Below the pieces are notes generated by a model. The model was not told where the DNA came from. It saw nothing but the letters and a program-made list of their open reading frames with translations, and searched no databases. A stretch of DNA of 64,000 nt from Chryseobacterium senegalense (GTDB lineage Bacteria > Bacteroidota > Bacteroidia > Flavobacteriales > Weeksellaceae): contig CYUH01000013.1 in NCBI GenBank assembly GCA_001403755.1, positions 248,001-312,000 of the forward strand. Direction: 5' to 3'. Below, piece by piece: positions 28,668 through 36,428 of this stretch. Positions within the stretch are counted from its first letter, which is position 1. Every line of letters begins with the position of its first letter. Both the position numbers and the translations under genes were made by a program.

Positions 28668-29843
28668 ATGAGTGTAAGATTCAAATCCATTCTCGATAAC
28701 GATTTCTACAAAATCACGATGCAAAATGCGGTGGTGAAACTTTTTCCAAACGAAAAAGTAAAATATGAGTTCATCAATCGCGGAAAACATCATTTCCCGG
28801 ATGGTTTTGATGATGAACTGAGAAAATCGGTGAACGCAATGGCAGAACTGAAACTCACAAAAGATGAGAAGGAATTCTTGCGAGAAACTTGCCCTTATCT
28901 CGATTTGCCGTATTTGGATTTTTTGGGCGGATATCATTATGATCCATCTGAAGTTACCATTGAACAAACCGAAAATGAATTGCGCGTAACGGTGGAAGGC
29001 GAATGGTACCGGACCATTTTATGGGAAGTTCCGCTTTTGGCCTTAATTTCCGAATTGCATTATGAAATGAACAATATGGTAAGAGATTCCGATGAAATCG
29101 TAGTCGCCAAAACTTTGGAAAAAGCCGAAGAACTAAACAATCTCGGCGTTACTTTCGCAGAATTTGGTACCAGAAGAAGACACTCTTATAAAGTTCACGA
29201 TTTGGTAGTTGATACTATGGCGAAAAATAAAAATTCCAAATTTATCGGTTCTTCTAATATTCATTTTGCGATGAAATATGGCGTAAAGCCAATAGGAACA
29301 CATGCTCACGAATGGTTTATGTTCCACGCCGCCGAATATGGTTTCAAGATGGCTAACGCGCTTTCGCTGGAACATTGGGTAGATGTATATCGCGGTGATT
29401 TGGGTGTCGCCCTATCTGATACCTATACCACGGAAGTTTTTTTCCAGCAATTTGATAAAAAATTTGCGAAACTATTTGATGGTGTTCGTCATGATAGTGG
29501 TGACCCGATAGAGTTCGCACACAAAACAATTGAACATTATAAAGCAAACGGTATCAATCCATTATTTAAATACATTATTTTTTCTGATGGTTTGAACATG
29601 GAAAAAGTAGCAGAAATCACGCACGCTTGTAAAGGGAAAATCGGAATTTCATTCGGAATCGGAACCAATTTAACCAACGATGTTGGGGTGAAACCCATGA
29701 ATATCGTGATGAAACTTGTTGCCGCAAAAGCAATCAATGGAGATTGGATTCCTACGGTAAAACTTTCCGACGAAAGAGGTAAATATACTGGTGATCCAAA
29801 AATGATCGAACTTGCTAAAGAATTTTTGAGAATTCATGATTAA
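28668..29843 (+). CDS. pncB: Nicotinate phosphoribosyltransferase
   Basis: A 391-residue enzyme (from MSVRFKSILDNDFYKITMQN) that converts nicotinate and PRPP to nicotinate mononucleotide, using ATP, in NAD salvage. Signatures are TFAEFGTRRRHSYKVHDLVV, the active-site histidine in IGTHAHEWFMFHAAEYGF (the residue phosphorylated in the Salmonella enzyme by family analogy), GVRHDSGDP for phosphate binding and SFGIGTNLTNDVG near the end. The length matches PncB (about 390-400). A longer frame opens upstream at 28614, but it lies over the LRR terminator, and the -7 box supports 28668. Confidence 0.96.
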   Translation: MSVRFKSILDNDFYKITMQNAVVKLFPNEKVKYEFINRGKHHFPDGFDDELRKSVNAMAELKLTKDEKEFLRETCPYLDLPYLDFLGGYHYDPSEVTIEQTENELRVTVEGEWYRTILWEVPLLALISELHYEMNNMVRDSDEIVVAKTLEKAEELNNLGVTFAEFGTRRRHSYKVHDLVVDTMAKNKNSKFIGSSNIHFAMKYGVKPIGTHAHEWFMFHAAEYGFKMANALSLEHWVDVYRGDLGVALSDTYTTEVFFQQFDKKFAKLFDGVRHDSGDPIEFAHKTIEHYKANGINPLFKYIIFSDGLNMEKVAEITHACKGKIGISFGIGTNLTNDVGVKPMNIVMKLVAAKAINGDWIPTVKLSDERGKYTGDPKMIELAKEFLRIHD

Positions 29844-29902
29844 AATTTAAATCTAAGTTTTAAAGAATTTGTAGTAATCCCGAAAATCTTTTTTTTTCTT
29901 CC

Positions 29903-29910
29903 TATTTTTG
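29903..29910 (+). promoter_or_regulatory. -7 box (TATTTTTG) next to the rmuC start
   Basis: TATTTTTG ends 4 bp before the ATG at 29915. With the usual spacing the transcript would begin at or near the start codon. Alternatively the ATG at 29921 is used. Confidence 0.4.
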
Positions 29911-29914
29911 AAAA

Positions 29915-31417
29915 ATGGAAATGACTACTTTATTTATAGGGATTATTATCGGAGCTTTAATCGGAGCATTGATTGTCTATTTTTTCTTAAAATCGTCCAC
30001 TATTTCTCGGACACTTTTCGATGATTTGAATAATAATTTTATTCGAACAAATTCTGATTTACAAAATTCAAACTTGAAAATCAACGAATTAGAAAATTCT
30101 TACCATAATGAGAAGCAAACAAACCTTCAGCAAACTGCAGTTTTAAATCAATTAAAAACGGATATTGCCAAAATTTCTGCTGAAAATAATGCTCAAAATC
30201 AAAGAATTGAAGAACAAACAGAAATCAACAATAATCAAAGTACAGAAATCAAAAAATTGGTTGATGAAAAAAATGAATTAATTTCAATAAAATCTCATCT
30301 CAATGCACAAAACCAAGCTTTACAAAAACTTTTAGATAGCCAAAAAGAAGAAATTGAAAAAATGCAAGCCTTGGCTAAAGAAGAATTTCAGAATCTCGCC
30401 AACAGAATTCTTGAAGAAAAATCGAAGAAATTCACCGATACGAACAAAGAAAATCTTGATCTACTCCTGAAACCCTTGGGCGAAAACCTTGAAAATTTTA
30501 AGAAAAAAGTGAGTGAAGTGTACGAAAACGAAGCACGCGAAAGGTTTTCACTGAACAACACCATCAAAATGATGATGGAGCAAACCACGAAAATCAGCCA
30601 AGAAGCGAATAATCTCGCTACAGCACTCAAAGGACAAACAAAAACACAAGGCGATTGGGGCGAGATGATTCTCGAAAGAATTTTGGAAGATTCTGGACTT
30701 ACCAAAGACCGCGAATATTTCTCGCAATTCAATATAAAAAATGAAAACGGCGAGAACCAAAGACCGGATTTTGTACTAAAACTTCCAGGAAATCAAATCG
30801 TTATTATCGATTCGAAAGTTTCGTTAAACGCTTATGAACGAATGATTTCCGCTGAAGATGAAGAACAGAGAAAACAAAATCTAAACTTGCACATTTCAGC
30901 AATGAAAAGACATATTGACACCTTGGCGGAAAAAAGATACGATAATCTGAAGGAATCACTGGATTTTACGATCATGTTTGTTCCCGTGGAATCAGCTTTC
31001 CTTACTGCTTTGCAAGGGGATACACAACTGTGGAATTATGCTTACAAAAAACACATTATTTTACTGAGTCCAACCAATTTAATCGCTTATTTAAAACTGA
31101 TTTCTGATGTTTGGAAACGCGATCACCACAACAAAAACGCGGCGGAAATTGCAAGACAGGCGGGAGCTTTATATGATAAATTCGACGGATTTGTAACCGA
31201 TTTGCTAAAAATAGGCAAAAAAATGGATGATGCAAAAGGCGACTATGAGAATGCGATGAAAAAACTTTCCACCGGAAAAGGAAATCTGGTTGGTAGTGTA
31301 CAAAAACTAAAACAATTGGGCGCAAAGGCAAGTAAAAACCTTCCGGAAGCACTTCTGGAACGAGCAAACGAAGATTCTGAAACCAATTTACTAGAAACTG
31401 AAAATACCGAAGAATAA
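29915..31417 (+). CDS. rmuC: DNA recombination protein RmuC
   Basis: A 500-residue RmuC. One N-terminal membrane helix (about residues 4-24, TLFIGIIIGALIGALIVYFF) is followed by a long coiled coil (about 25-200). The conserved nuclease-like core includes GQTKTQGDWGEMILERILED, the PDFVLKLPGNQIVIIDSKVS motif with the D and DSK of the PD-(D/E)XK fold, and IMFVPVESAFLTAL. The E. coli protein limits inversions at short repeats; the biochemical role is not settled. The following methyltransferase gene starts 2 bp after the stop, so the two are an operon. There are no signs of phage or defence context. Confidence 0.95.
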   Translation: MEMTTLFIGIIIGALIGALIVYFFLKSSTISRTLFDDLNNNFIRTNSDLQNSNLKINELENSYHNEKQTNLQQTAVLNQLKTDIAKISAENNAQNQRIEEQTEINNNQSTEIKKLVDEKNELISIKSHLNAQNQALQKLLDSQKEEIEKMQALAKEEFQNLANRILEEKSKKFTDTNKENLDLLLKPLGENLENFKKKVSEVYENEARERFSLNNTIKMMMEQTTKISQEANNLATALKGQTKTQGDWGEMILERILEDSGLTKDREYFSQFNIKNENGENQRPDFVLKLPGNQIVIIDSKVSLNAYERMISAEDEEQRKQNLNLHISAMKRHIDTLAEKRYDNLKESLDFTIMFVPVESAFLTALQGDTQLWNYAYKKHIILLSPTNLIAYLKLISDVWKRDHHNKNAAEIARQAGALYDKFDGFVTDLLKIGKKMDDAKGDYENAMKKLSTGKGNLVGSVQKLKQLGAKASKNLPEALLERANEDSETNLLETENTEE

Positions 31418-31419
31418 CA

Positions 31420-32193
31420 ATGCTGATCGAAAGTTTACAAAACGAAAAAATAAAAAACCTTAGCCGAGTAATTACCGATAACCGCTTTCGCAGGAAATCT
31501 GGGATTTTTGTGGTCGAAGGCAAACAAGAAAATGAAAGAGCTCTGCAATTTCAATTCGAAAATGTAGAATTTTATATCTGCGAAAGTATTTACAATAAAG
31601 ATTTTCCAAAAGGTAAAATCAATTTGGTTTCTGAAAAAATTTATGACAAGATAGCTTATCGAGGGGGTTCAGAAGGAATTATCGGAATTTATAAATCAAA
31701 GTTGAATGTTCTTTCCACTTTTAAACCCAAAGAAAATTCCTCCATAATTATTGTTGAAAGCATTGAAAAGCCTGGAAATTTGGGTGCAATCCTAAGAAGT
31801 TGCGAAGCTTTCGGAATTGATGCTTTAATTGTAACGGATGCCAAGACCGACTTTTACAATCCAAATGTGATCCGCTCGAGCGTTGGTTGCTTATTCGGAA
31901 TGAATGTTTTCCAATCGAACAATCAGGAATTATTTGAATTTTTACAAGAAAACAAATTCAGTATCTATACAACTTTGATGGATGAAAGCGCAGAAGATCT
32001 TTATAAAAGAAATTTCACCGGAAAAAGTGCGTTGTTATTTGGTACCGAACATTCCGGTCTCAGTGATTTCTGGATTGGTAAAGGAAAAAATACGCTAATT
32101 CCCATGGCGGGAAGTATTGATTCACTAAATTTGAGTAATGCCGTTGCGATCAGTTGCTATGAAATATTAAGGCAAAAGCTAAATCATAAATAA
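31420..32193 (+). CDS. TrmH/SpoU family RNA 2'-O-methyltransferase
   Basis: A 257-residue SPOUT-class methyltransferase. The N-terminal substrate-binding segment (about 1-95) starts with LQNEKIKNLSRVITDNRFRR. The knotted SAM domain carries IVESIEKPGNLGAILRSCEA (motif 1, Asn and Arg conserved), LLFGTEHSGLSDFW (motif 2) and IPMAGSIDSLNLSNAVAISC (motif 3). This is the pattern of 23S rRNA G2251-type or tRNA Gm enzymes, but the target cannot be told from sequence. It is co-transcribed with rmuC. Confidence 0.92.
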   Translation: MLIESLQNEKIKNLSRVITDNRFRRKSGIFVVEGKQENERALQFQFENVEFYICESIYNKDFPKGKINLVSEKIYDKIAYRGGSEGIIGIYKSKLNVLSTFKPKENSSIIIVESIEKPGNLGAILRSCEAFGIDALIVTDAKTDFYNPNVIRSSVGCLFGMNVFQSNNQELFEFLQENKFSIYTTLMDESAEDLYKRNFTGKSALLFGTEHSGLSDFWIGKGKNTLIPMAGSIDSLNLSNAVAISCYEILRQKLNHK

Positions 32194-32222
32194 AAAAAAA
32201 CCACCTCTCACGGAGAAGTGGT
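32192..32222 (-). terminator. Terminator of the Ala-rich lipoprotein gene
   Basis: ACCACCTCTC, a 3-nt loop and GAGAAGTGGT (one mismatch) followed on the minus strand by nine T residues. It lies between converging genes and may also stop the methyltransferase transcript. Confidence 0.8.
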
Positions 32223-32247
32223 AATTTTGTTTCTGTAAAGTATCTAA

Positions 32248-32538
32248 TTACTTAGTAGCTTCTTTAGCAGCATCTTTAGCAGCATCAGCAGCACCTTTAG
32301 CAGCATCAGCAGCGTTAGCAGCAGCATCAGCAGTAGCATCAGCAGCTGTGTTAGCAGCATCAACAGTTACAGCAGCAGCAGAATCAACAACAGCAGCAGC
32401 AGAATCAACAACAGCAGCAGCAGAATCAACAGTTACAGCAGCAGAATCAGCAGCGTTAGCAGTTTCTACAGTTTCAGTTTTTTTACAAGCTACAAGAGCT
32501 AAAGCAGCGATACCAGCTACGAATAATGACTTTTTCAT
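32248..32538 (-). CDS. Small Ala-rich repeat lipoprotein
   Basis: A 96-residue lipoprotein. The signal peptide MKKSLFVAGIAALALVAC ends at Cys18. The mature part is made almost only of Ala, Asp, Val, Lys and Thr: three DSAAAVV-type heptads (about residues 38-57) and then AADAAK-type repeats, ending AAKEATK. It should form an amphipathic helix, like a late-embryogenesis-abundant-like stalk or a helix lying along the outer membrane. Similar proteins are common in Chryseobacterium relatives by my recollection. The function is unknown. Confidence 0.8.
   Translation of the reverse strand: MKKSLFVAGIAALALVACKKTETVETANAADSAAVTVDSAAAVVDSAAAVVDSAAAVTVDAANTAADATADAAANAADAAKGAADAAKDAAKEATK
32366..32440 (-). 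repeat. 21-bp coding repeat inside the lipoprotein gene
   Basis: About three copies of a 21-bp GCAGCAGCAGAATCAACAACA unit encode the VDSAAAV heptads. The unit may vary in copy number between strains. Confidence 0.7.
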
Positions 32539-32606
32539 AATAAATTAAATTTAATTGTTTTGTTATTTTAAAATTTCGTTGTTCTCGTTTATCATTTTGA
32601 ACAGGA

Positions 32607-32614
32607 CAAAGGTA
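32607..32614 (-). promoter_or_regulatory. -7 box (TACCTTTG) of the Ala-rich lipoprotein gene
   Basis: TACCTTTG on the minus strand lies about 70 bp upstream of the ATG at 32538 and fits the Bacteroidetes -7 element. It would give a leader of about 60 nt. No clear -33 was seen. Confidence 0.45.
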
Positions 32615-32652
32615 TAGTGAGAATTAAATTTGTGTTAGAAAATTAATTGTAA

Positions 32653-32677
32653 TATATTTGTAAAACGGTTTTACAAA
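32653..32677 (+). promoter_or_regulatory. -7 box overlapping a perfect 21-bp inverted repeat
   Basis: TATATTTG (32653-32660) is a -7 element. It overlaps a perfect inverted repeat, TTTGTAAAAC-G-GTTTTACAAA (32657-32677), that ends 6 bp before the ATG at 32684. The position over the transcription start suits a repressor operator; as RNA it would form a short hairpin next to the start codon. Confidence 0.7.
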
Positions 32678-32683
32678 AAACCA

Positions 32684-33889
32684 ATGTTGAAAATCAATAG
32701 ATTACGTAAAAATTTGCAATTGAGCGATTTAGATTTACTACACTTTGAACAGCTAAAAACGGAAGTTCAAAACCAATATTTAGCAGATCACACCCCTTCT
32801 TTCGATGATATTTCGAAATGGAAAGGGATAGACATTATATATTTCCAGGAAGATCTTCGAAAAAAGGCAAAAGGAAACATTAGTGAAAAATCTTTTTATA
32901 CCTACTTCAAAAATTCCCCAGTTACTAAACTTCCGAGAATCGACATGCTGAACATTCTCTCTGTTTATGCGGGTTACATGTCTTGGTATGATTTCAAAAA
33001 GAACCATCTATTTGCAGATGAAATCTTGAAAGAAAATGAACAATTCATCCAATCAAAAGCAGAAGAAGCCGAAAAAAGCGAAAAAGCACCTCAGATTTCA
33101 GCGATTGATGAAAAAGTAGAAGAAACTCCATCAATTATACTCGAAAATACAGCAACTTCAGTAAGTGAAAATAACGTTTTACAAAAAACAATAGCTGATA
33201 ATGAATCAGTTAAGGAAAACAAGGCTAATTTAGAAACTTACGATACTGAAGAAAAAAATTCGACCTATTCTCTTGTAAAAAAATATTTATGGTTAGGAAT
33301 TTCTGCCGTTCTAGCTGTTTTAGTTGGACTTTTGGGTTTCAAAGATGAATTGTTTAGTAAAAAATACTACTATAGCTTCATTGATGCTGACCGAAACTCA
33401 AAAATCAATGCAGAATTGCAAGTACAAATCTTAAAAGAGAATGAATCTCCAATTTTATACGTTGCCAAACCCAATGAGCCGTTTGTCTATACAACAAAAT
33501 CAAAATCATTAACCATGGTGGTTTCTTCTCCATATTATAAAACGGACACGATTCAAAGAAATTTGGAAACTGCTCCTGAAGCTGAAAATATTGAATTGAA
33601 ACCAAACGATTATGCGATTATGCTCTTTTATTATTCCAAGTCTCTGAAAGATTTGAAGAAAAAAAGAGAAAGTCTAAGTTATTTGATAAATGACAATGCG
33701 TTAATTTATCAAGTTTTCGACAATCAATTTTATGGAGTAGAAACCATGGATAAACAACGATACATTAATCTCGTTACTTTACCTTCCACTTCGCTCGAAA
33801 ACCTAGAGGTTATTGATACGCAAGCTAATAAATCCGGAAAAATTGTAATGATAAAATTTAAAATCGATACCGATGAAGAAAAAAATTAA
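32684..33889 (+). CDS. Hypothetical protein, soluble N-terminal domain plus single membrane helix
   Basis: A 401-residue protein I do not recognise. Residues 1-115 are soluble and helical, with ADHTPSFDDISKWKGIDIIY and SEKSFYTYFKNSPVTKLPRI. A Glu/Lys-rich linker follows at about 120-195. A membrane helix lies at about 203-222 (YLWLGISAVLAVLVGLLGF), and an extracytoplasmic beta-rich domain of about 175 residues ends the chain. The layout of a cytoplasmic domain, one helix and a periplasmic sensor-like domain suggests an anti-sigma or regulator-like protein, but that is only architecture. The 3' end overlaps the next lipoprotein gene by 17 bp. Confidence 0.75.
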   Translation: MLKINRLRKNLQLSDLDLLHFEQLKTEVQNQYLADHTPSFDDISKWKGIDIIYFQEDLRKKAKGNISEKSFYTYFKNSPVTKLPRIDMLNILSVYAGYMSWYDFKKNHLFADEILKENEQFIQSKAEEAEKSEKAPQISAIDEKVEETPSIILENTATSVSENNVLQKTIADNESVKENKANLETYDTEEKNSTYSLVKKYLWLGISAVLAVLVGLLGFKDELFSKKYYYSFIDADRNSKINAELQVQILKENESPILYVAKPNEPFVYTTKSKSLTMVVSSPYYKTDTIQRNLETAPEAENIELKPNDYAIMLFYYSKSLKDLKKKRESLSYLINDNALIYQVFDNQFYGVETMDKQRYINLVTLPSTSLENLEVIDTQANKSGKIVMIKFKIDTDEEKN

Positions 33890-34454
33890 CCTATTGCTGA
33901 TTATTTTCGCTCTCTTATTTGTATTTTCTTGCAAAAAAGAAAGCACTGAAGTTTCAGATTTGGAAAAAATAAGAAACAATAATAACAAAGTATCCTATCC
34001 GGTAACAAAAATGGATAGCGCACAAGCGATTTCTTTTATTACGAAACAAAAAATCCAGGAATTATTGGATCTTTCAACACTATATACTTCCGGAAACCGC
34101 GATACCGAAATAGATTCTGTAATTTACGCACAAATGCAAAGCTATTTTACCGAAAACGATTCGAATAAACTCAAACCGATTCTAAAACAACTTGATAGTT
34201 TCAAAGTAAAAACAGCAAAGGTTGGAAATATCTTCGTACAAAAGCACATTAAAGGTAAAGACACTTTAGATTTTGCAAAATTCGATGTGGAATATTTCGA
34301 TCAAAAAGATAAACTTATAGGAAAATTCGAGAAAAATGCGCAATATATACTCAAGCCCTCTCCGGTGAAATTTAAAAAAGAATTTAAATTCTACTTCGTT
34401 GATTTTGACTTGCCGTCACCAAAAGACAGTACTGCAGTCGGCGTAACCAAATAA
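33873..34454 (+). CDS. Lipoprotein of unknown function
   Basis: A 193-residue lipoprotein. The signal peptide MKKKINLLLIIFALLFVFSC ends at Cys20, followed by KKES. The mature part has a helical first half (QAISFITKQKIQELLDLSTL) and a beta-rich second half ending FYFVDFDLPSPKDSTAVGVT. The start overlaps the upstream single-helix protein gene by 17 bp, suggesting the two products work together in the envelope. The 3' end overlaps the convergent cyclo-ligase gene by 64 bp. Confidence 0.8.
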   Translation: MKKKINLLLIIFALLFVFSCKKESTEVSDLEKIRNNNNKVSYPVTKMDSAQAISFITKQKIQELLDLSTLYTSGNRDTEIDSVIYAQMQSYFTENDSNKLKPILKQLDSFKVKTAKVGNIFVQKHIKGKDTLDFAKFDVEYFDQKDKLIGKFEKNAQYILKPSPVKFKKEFKFYFVDFDLPSPKDSTAVGVTK

Positions 34455-34978
34455 TCTAAAGGAACATCGGCCTCCCAAATATCATCGATCATTTCATCAG
34501 GATTAAAAAAATTAACACCGATTTTTTGAGCATTTGAATTTATTTTTTCGAAAAGAGAATCATAAAATCCTTTTCCATATCCTACTCTATTTCCTTGCTT
34601 ATCACAATACAATAACGGAGTAATCACTAAATCAAAATCGTCCTCGCCAGAATCTTGGTCGATTTCCGGTTCCGGAATTCCCCAATTGTTTTTTATAAAA
34701 TTGGTTTTAGCATTAATTTCAACAGAAATCAATTTTTCATCAACCATTTTTGGAACGAAAACTTTGATTTCCCGTCTCAGCAATTCCTCAATAAAATTTT
34801 GTGTATCAACCTCCTTTTTACTCAGAATCGGTAAAAAGCAATGAACTTTTTGATTTTCTTTTATAGTGAAATACTGAAAAAGATTGTTAAAAATAAGTTC
34901 AGAAAGCAGCAAAACCTCATCCGGAGATAAGGTTTTACGTTTCTCTGTGTATTTTTTTCTAATCTCTTTTTTTGTCAT
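34391..34978 (-). CDS. 5-formyltetrahydrofolate cyclo-ligase
   Basis: A 195-residue enzyme that converts 5-formyl-THF to 5,10-methenyl-THF using ATP, salvaging an inhibitory folate. Family motifs are MTKKEIRKKYTEKRKTLSPD at the start, HCFLPILSKKEVDTQNFIEE, and the nucleotide-binding GNRVGYGKGFYDSLFEK near residue 131. The conserved core ends around LDYLVTPTAVLSF, and a short tail reaches into the 64-bp overlap with the convergent lipoprotein gene. It lies 5 bp after the TrhO-like gene, on the same strand. Confidence 0.93.
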   Translation of the reverse strand: MTKKEIRKKYTEKRKTLSPDEVLLLSELIFNNLFQYFTIKENQKVHCFLPILSKKEVDTQNFIEELLRREIKVFVPKMVDEKLISVEINAKTNFIKNNWGIPEPEIDQDSGEDDFDLVITPLLYCDKQGNRVGYGKGFYDSLFEKINSNAQKIGVNFFNPDEMIDDIWEADVPLDYLVTPTAVLSFGDGKSKSTK

Positions 34979-34983
34979 TTTAA

Positions 34984-36336
34984 TTAAGACAAAATTTTAA
35001 ATAATTTGTCTGACAAACGAATTCTAAAAGGAACTGGGAAAGTAATTTGATCACCTTTTTTGGCAGACTGATTAGGTTCTCCGTTCACGAAAATTTCCGT
35101 AATGATCAACTCCTTTTCTCCTGTTGTCGGACCAGATATAAGCACCTTATCTCCTATTAACAATTCATTTTCCAATAAAAACTGTGCAATTTTGGATTTG
35201 GAGTAATAATGCTCCGCCTTTCCAATCAATGTTTTTTTGATGGCAATTTTTTGGTGAATATTTTTGGTCTCCACTTTCGCTAACGGCTTTTGTGGTAATT
35301 CTCCGGATCTCTTGAATTTTAGCGCTTCCGATTTTCCTTTCTTGAAAATTTTGTTTCCAACCTGTAAACCTTTTCTCAGTTTAGCTTGTTCTTCCAACGG
35401 TAAATGAATAACTTCTAAACACTCTGTCGAACAGCAGTTTTCCATCGCAGCTTTACATTCATCACACTGAATGAATAACAAATGACACGCATCATTATAA
35501 CAATTGGTGTGGTTATCACAAGGTTTTCCACATTGGTGACACTGTGAAACGATATCGTCGGTAATTCTTTCCCCTAAACGGTGATCAAAAACGAAATTTT
35601 TCCCAATAAACTTGCTTTCAATGTTTTCTTCTTTGATTTGACGGGCATATTCGATAATACCTCCTTCCAACTGGAAAACATTTTTAAAACCTTGATGTTT
35701 GAAATAAGCACTCGCTTTTTCGCAACGGATACCACCGGTACAATACATCAATAGGTTTTTATCCTCCTTAAATTCCTGAAGTTGCTCATTGATGATTGGT
35801 AAACTTTCTCTAAAAGTTTCTACATCCGGAGTTATTGCACCTTGAAAATGGCCAACTTCACTTTCATAATGATTTCTAAAATCAACGACAATGGTATTTG
35901 GATCTTCAAGCAAAGTATTGAATTCGCGAGCTTTCAGATGGACTCCCTTATTGGTAACATCGAAAGTTTCATCATTTAAACCATCGGCAACAATTTTATT
36001 TCTAACTTTTATGGTAAGTTTTAAAAATGAATGATTGTCTTGTTCTACAGCAACATTTAAGCGGATACCTTTCATGAAGTCATAAACCTCCAATGTATCG
36101 CGGAAAGCATCAAAATTATCCGCAGGAACACTCATCTGAGCATTAATTCCTTCGTGAGCGACATAAATTCGGCCCAAAGCATCGAGTGCATTCCAGGCTA
36201 TAAATAATTCGTCGCGAAATTGTTTTGGATTTTCGATTTTGGCGTACGCATAGAAAGACAAAGTAAGTCGTTGCTTACCGGCTTCATCAATAAGTTGAGC
36301 TCTTTCTTCTGCGCTTAAAGTGTTGTACAGTTGCAT
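34984..36336 (-). CDS. trhO: tRNA uridine(34) hydroxylase TrhO-like (rhodanese family), with extra C-terminal domain
   Basis: A 450-residue protein of the YceA/TrhO family, which makes 5-hydroxyuridine at tRNA position 34 in an oxygen-dependent way. An N-terminal acylphosphatase-like UPF0176 domain is at about residues 1-125. The rhodanese domain at about 135-235 has the active loop CTGGIRC (199-205). A Cys-rich segment (about 266-306, CHQCGKPC, CDEC, CCSTEC) follows. E. coli TrhO ends at about 350. Here residues about 371-449 (GKAEHYYSKSKIAQFLLENE, then GDKVLISGPTTG and KGDQITFPV) resemble the C-terminal domain of U32 peptidases. That resemblance is from recall and needs a profile search. 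Confidence 0.9.
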   Translation of the reverse strand: MQLYNTLSAEERAQLIDEAGKQRLTLSFYAYAKIENPKQFRDELFIAWNALDALGRIYVAHEGINAQMSVPADNFDAFRDTLEVYDFMKGIRLNVAVEQDNHSFLKLTIKVRNKIVADGLNDETFDVTNKGVHLKAREFNTLLEDPNTIVVDFRNHYESEVGHFQGAITPDVETFRESLPIINEQLQEFKEDKNLLMYCTGGIRCEKASAYFKHQGFKNVFQLEGGIIEYARQIKEENIESKFIGKNFVFDHRLGERITDDIVSQCHQCGKPCDNHTNCYNDACHLLFIQCDECKAAMENCCSTECLEVIHLPLEEQAKLRKGLQVGNKIFKKGKSEALKFKRSGELPQKPLAKVETKNIHQKIAIKKTLIGKAEHYYSKSKIAQFLLENELLIGDKVLISGPTTGEKELIITEIFVNGEPNQSAKKGDQITFPVPFRIRLSDKLFKILS

Positions 36337-36428
36337 GCTATAAACGTTTTAAGTGAGAATAATAATTTTGCAAAGATAAGAATTCCAAAGTTAGGGCAAA
36401 AATGAAATTCCTATCATGTTTTAATATT

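Noticed and set aside
29915..32193. Defence island (RmuC plus methyltransferase)
   Set aside because: Both are common housekeeping genes, without restriction, toxin or phage-related partners.
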